Positions 15,170 through 17,476 of a DNA stretch of 17,476 bases are shown here, piece by piece. Source of the DNA: an uncultured Clostridium sp. (GTDB lineage: Bacteria; Bacillota; Clostridia; TANB77; CAG-465); contig USJA01000007.1 in the NCBI GenBank assembly GCA_900554875.1, forward strand, positions 1 to 17,476, read 5' to 3'. The notes beneath the pieces were generated by a model, which saw only the letters and a list, made by a program, of their open reading frames with translations, did not search any database and was not told where the DNA came from. A program made the position numbers and the translations under genes. Numbering within the stretch: position 1 is the first letter of the stretch; every line of letters begins with the position of its first letter.

Positions 15170-15415
15170 ATGGAAAATGAACTTAAAATTGGTGGTATTT
15201 ATAGACATTTTAAAGGAAAAGATAAATTATATAGAATTGAAAAAATAGCTATAAATAGTGAAACTTTAGAAGAATATGTTGTTTATACCGCACTTTATGG
15301 GGACAAGAAAACATGGATTAGACCTAAATATATGTTTTTTGAAAAAGTTCCTGAAGGAAAAGAAAACCCAAATGGTCAGGAGTACAGATTTGAGTATATA
15401 GGAGATGAATTATAA
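15170..15415 (+). CDS. DUF1653 domain protein
   Basis: This 81-residue soluble protein consists almost entirely of a DUF1653 domain. Signatures are G-G-I-Y-R-H-F-K-G-K (8-17), Y-R-I-E-K-I-A, N-S-E-T-L-E-E-Y-V-V-Y-T-A-L-Y-G (29-44), W-I-R-P-K-Y-M-F-F-E-K-V (49-60) and a closing Y-R-F-E-Y-I. The family is small, widespread in bacteria, predicted beta-rich and of unknown function. AAGAGGT at 15154-15160 begins at the last base of the ruvB stop codon and serves ATG 15170. The queH-GNAT gene begins right after its stop (TTG 15417) or overlaps its end (ATG 15405), so the two are coupled. Confidence 0.92.
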   Translation: MENELKIGGIYRHFKGKDKLYRIEKIAINSETLEEYVVYTALYGDKKTWIRPKYMFFEKVPEGKENPNGQEYRFEYIGDEL

Positions 15416-15416
15416 T

Positions 15417-16508
15417 TTGAGAAAGTTACTTATGCATTGCTGTTGTGCACCATGTTTTACATATATAGAAAATGATATAAAACTAAATGGAATATTAAAT
15501 GAAGATGGAAGAAAAGAAGAGGTTGATCTTACTGCCTGTTTTTATAATCCTAACATTCATCCAAAAGTAGAATATGAAAGAAGGAAAAATGCTTTTACCA
15601 AATTTTGTAAAATAAAGGAATGTAAAAACGTAATAATTGATGAGTATAACATGAAGGAATATGTAAGATTTGTAGTAGAAAATGTAGGAAAGGATAAGGA
15701 ATTTAAATCAAGGTGTGAGTATTGCTATTATATGAGACTAAAAAAAGTATTTGAATATGCAAAAAAAAATGGATTTGATCTAGTCGCTACTACTCTTACC
15801 ATAAGTCCTTATCAAAATCACTCCTTAATTGAAGAAGTAGGTAGAAAACTTGAAAAAGAATATGGAGTTACATATCTAACAACTGATTATAGAAAACACT
15901 TTAGAGAAGGGCAAAATATGGCAAGAAAACTTGGAATATATATGCAAAAATATTGTGGATGTATATTTTCTTTTGAAGAAAGGTATAATACTCTTGAATA
16001 TTCCAAACCAATGTTACCGGATGAATATGACACGTCATCAAAACAAAGATTTGAAGTAAAAAAAATAGAAAATAAGTATGAATATATGGACTTATTTTTA
16101 GAAGCTGATCCATCAGAAACTAATATACGTAAGTATTTGGATGTTTCAGATGTTTATGCGTTAAAAATTGATGAACAGATAGTTTCTTTAGCTGTTATCC
16201 TTCACATTGATAGAAATACATTAGAATTAAAAAATTTAGTTACTAAAGAAGAATATAGAGCAAAAGGTTATGCTAAAAGTTTGTTAAAATTTTTATGTGG
16301 TAATTATAAACAAAAATTTAATAAAATGATAGTTGGAACATCAGAAAACAATATTCCATTCTATGTAAAACAGGGATTTGATAAATATGAAAAAACTATT
16401 AAAAATTACTTTGTTGATAATTATGATAAAGAAATATGGGATGGAAATTTACGTTGTATTGATATGTATTATTATTCAAAAGATTTAAAGAAAATAAATA
16501 GTAAGTAA
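15417..16508 (+). CDS. queH: epoxyqueuosine reductase QueH fused to a GNAT acetyltransferase domain
   Basis: The N-terminal part (about residues 3-186) is QueH, an iron-sulfur enzyme that reduces epoxyqueuosine to queuosine at the tRNA wobble position. It shows C-C-C-A-P-C (8-13), R-C-E-Y-C-Y-Y-M-R (99-107), T-L-T-I-S-P-Y-Q-N-H and K-Y-C-G-C-I-F-S (178-185), so the cluster-binding cysteines are present. After a short linker, residues about 211-356 form a GNAT acetyltransferase with L-V-T-K-E-E-Y-R-A-K-G-Y-A-K-S (acetyl-CoA loop, about 274-288) and N-N-I-P-F-Y-V-K-Q-G-F, followed by Y-F-V-D-N-Y. Both domains lie in one uninterrupted frame. I chose TTG 15417 because it gives the usual QueH beginning and GGAG (15401-15404) is 12 bases upstream; ATG 15405 abuts that GGAG directly. 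Stand-alone QueH is about 180-220 residues. No other queuosine gene is here. The acetyl acceptor is unknown. Confidence 0.92.
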   Translation: MRKLLMHCCCAPCFTYIENDIKLNGILNEDGRKEEVDLTACFYNPNIHPKVEYERRKNAFTKFCKIKECKNVIIDEYNMKEYVRFVVENVGKDKEFKSRCEYCYYMRLKKVFEYAKKNGFDLVATTLTISPYQNHSLIEEVGRKLEKEYGVTYLTTDYRKHFREGQNMARKLGIYMQKYCGCIFSFEERYNTLEYSKPMLPDEYDTSSKQRFEVKKIENKYEYMDLFLEADPSETNIRKYLDVSDVYALKIDEQIVSLAVILHIDRNTLELKNLVTKEEYRAKGYAKSLLKFLCGNYKQKFNKMIVGTSENNIPFYVKQGFDKYEKTIKNYFVDNYDKEIWDGNLRCIDMYYYSKDLKKINSK

Positions 16509-16530
16509 TTAAAAAATGGAGGCCTGAAGA

Positions 16531-17121
16531 ATGGAAAATAAAATAATAAATAGAACAATTAAAAAAGTTGAAGGAGATTATATTAATAAATCAAGTGAAT
16601 TAGTAGAAAAGGTTTTTACCGATCACCAAGACGAAAAAGAGGGAAAATTAGTAAGAGCACTTGTAGAAGAAATACGTTCAAAAAAATATTATGTTCCAGA
16701 TTTAGATTTAATGGCTGTAAATGATGATGGAGAAATAATTGGATATGCAATGTTTTCGAGATTTAATCTAGAAGGAAGATATGAAGATGAGTTATTAATA
16801 TTAACTCCAGTGGCTGTGAGAACGGATTTACATAGACAGCATATTTCAAAAGACATTATAGAATATGGTTTTGAAAAAGCAAAAAAGATGGGATTTACAG
16901 CTGTATTAGTAGAAGGAAATCCAGATAATTATAAGTCAAGAGGTTTTGTAACATCATCAGATTATGGAATCGTTCCAGGTAAAAACATGCATTTACCTAA
17001 AATAGAGTGCCTTATGATAAAAGAACTTATACCAGGAACATTGGAAAGAATGCACGGAACAGTTGATTATGGTATGTACAGGACTTTATTAGGTAATGAA
17101 AAAGAGGAAATAACTAGATAG
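16531..17121 (+). CDS. GNAT family N-acetyltransferase, YhbS-like
   Basis: The 196-residue soluble protein has a GNAT fold of the YhbS/COG3153 type. Strand-rich L-M-A-V-N-D-D-G-E-I-I-G-Y-A-M-F-S (60-76) leads to L-I-L-T-P-V-A-V-R-T-D-L-H-R-Q-H-I-S-K (89-107), then A-V-L-V-E-G-N-P-D-N-Y-K-S-R-G-F (124-139). In the acetyl-CoA loop the usual Gln/Arg-x-x-Gly-x-Gly/Ala is replaced by H-R-Q-H-I-S, so both conserved small residues are absent. The rest of the fold is well kept. The extended C-terminus (H-L-P-K-I-E-C-L-M-I-K-E-L, about 154-166) is typical of this subgroup. Substrate is unknown. GGAGG (16518-16522) lies eight bases before ATG 16531. It follows the QueH-GNAT gene by 22 bases; the two GNAT domains are not similar enough by eye to be a recent duplication. 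Confidence 0.88.
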   Translation: MENKIINRTIKKVEGDYINKSSELVEKVFTDHQDEKEGKLVRALVEEIRSKKYYVPDLDLMAVNDDGEIIGYAMFSRFNLEGRYEDELLILTPVAVRTDLHRQHISKDIIEYGFEKAKKMGFTAVLVEGNPDNYKSRGFVTSSDYGIVPGKNMHLPKIECLMIKELIPGTLERMHGTVDYGMYRTLLGNEKEEITR

Positions 17122-17182
17122 TGTGTCAGAATAAGAGTTAAGATATTTGAAAGTATATATAGGTAAAAGAAATAAAGATTAA
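17122..17182. other. AT-rich spacer without recognisable features
   Basis: This stretch follows the last intact gene. I see no hairpin with a T-run, no ribosome binding site and no convincing coding frame. Together with the possible remnant and adapter that follow, it makes a 355-base end region with no intact gene. Confidence 0.5.
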
Positions 17183-17460
17183 ACAGATAAACAAGTAATA
17201 AAAAATATTGAAAAAATAAATAATTAGACTCCATTAACTGATGAAGAATGGCATAATTTAAATTTTCTTTGTTGTAACAATGGCTATATTTAAATATTAA
17301 AATTCGTGTTAAAACATATTAAATCTTTTGATAATGTTAAAACGTATATGATTCATAATGTATATGGTGGAAATTAAAATATCAACGAACAAAGAATTGA
17401 AACTTTAAAAGATAATGCTTCTCACACATTAAATATTACTGGTAAAAACATAATAAAAAA
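17183..17460 (+). pseudogene. possible decayed coding remnant of unknown family
   Basis: Plus-strand frame 2 reads like protein across several stops. After TAA 17180, it gives T-D-K-Q-V-I-K-N-I-E-K-I-N-N, stop TAG 17225, TPLTDEEWHNLNFLCCNNGY (ending in I), stop TAA 17291, ILKFVLKHIKSFDNVKTYMI (then H-N-V-Y-G-G-N), stop TAA 17375, and NINEQRIETLKDNASHTLNI (then T-G-K-N-I). The composition is less Lys/Asn-monotonous than random AT-rich sequence. There is no start with a ribosome binding site. I do not recognise the family. A chance reading, or poor base quality at the contig end, remains possible. Confidence 0.35.
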
Positions 17461-17476
17461 AGATCGGAAGAGCACA
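17461..17476 (+). other. Illumina TruSeq adapter sequence at the contig end
   Basis: The last 16 bases, AGATCGGAAGAGCACA, are identical to the start of the standard Illumina TruSeq read-1 adapter. They are far more GC-rich than the flanking DNA. This is untrimmed read-through, not genome, and it marks the contig boundary as artificial. Confidence 0.97.

Overview
The window is strongly AT-rich chromosomal DNA from a low-GC Bacillota, most likely a spore-forming Clostridia-type bacterium. The grounds are the sporulation genes yabP and yabQ, clear AGGAGG-type ribosome binding sites, consensus SigA-type promoters, frequent TTG starts and short intergenic gaps. No rRNA, tRNA, CRISPR array, insertion sequence or replication origin was seen. 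Most of the window is ordinary housekeeping sequence. Both ends are less ordinary: each holds a decayed gene, and the last 16 bases match the start of the Illumina TruSeq adapter, so the contig end is artificial.

Layout. (1) 36-880: a KilA-N domain gene broken by a frameshift and a Trp-to-TAG stop. (2) 1010-2968: uvrB with its own terminator. (3) 3087-4208: yabP-yabQ-ftsB/divIC, linking spore cortex formation with cell division and ending in a bidirectional terminator. (4) 4250-6902, minus strand: a membrane-anchored VanW-domain protein and a glutamine-dependent asparagine synthetase that appears to use a TTG start. (5) 7035-14067: a promoter, seven plus-strand genes and a terminator, probably one operon: pdp, rsmD, a coiled-coil protein, ftsK/spoIIIE, def, an exported protein of unknown function, and a small membrane/beta-barrel protein. 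(6) 14092-17121: a near-consensus promoter, then ruvB, a DUF1653 protein, a QueH-GNAT fusion and a second GNAT acetyltransferase. (7) 17122-17476: no intact gene, a possible multiply-stopped remnant, and adapter.

How the genes relate. DNA repair and chromosome handling are represented by uvrB, ruvB and ftsK/spoIIIE. Spore formation and division are represented by yabP, yabQ, ftsB/divIC and ftsK/spoIIIE. RNA and protein maturation are represented by rsmD, queH and def. Nucleoside and amino-acid metabolism are represented by pdp and asnB. The least ordinary intact gene is the single-frame QueH-GNAT fusion, which places an acetyltransferase domain directly behind a tRNA queuosine maturation enzyme. 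I found no convincing defence or other wholly new multi-gene system.
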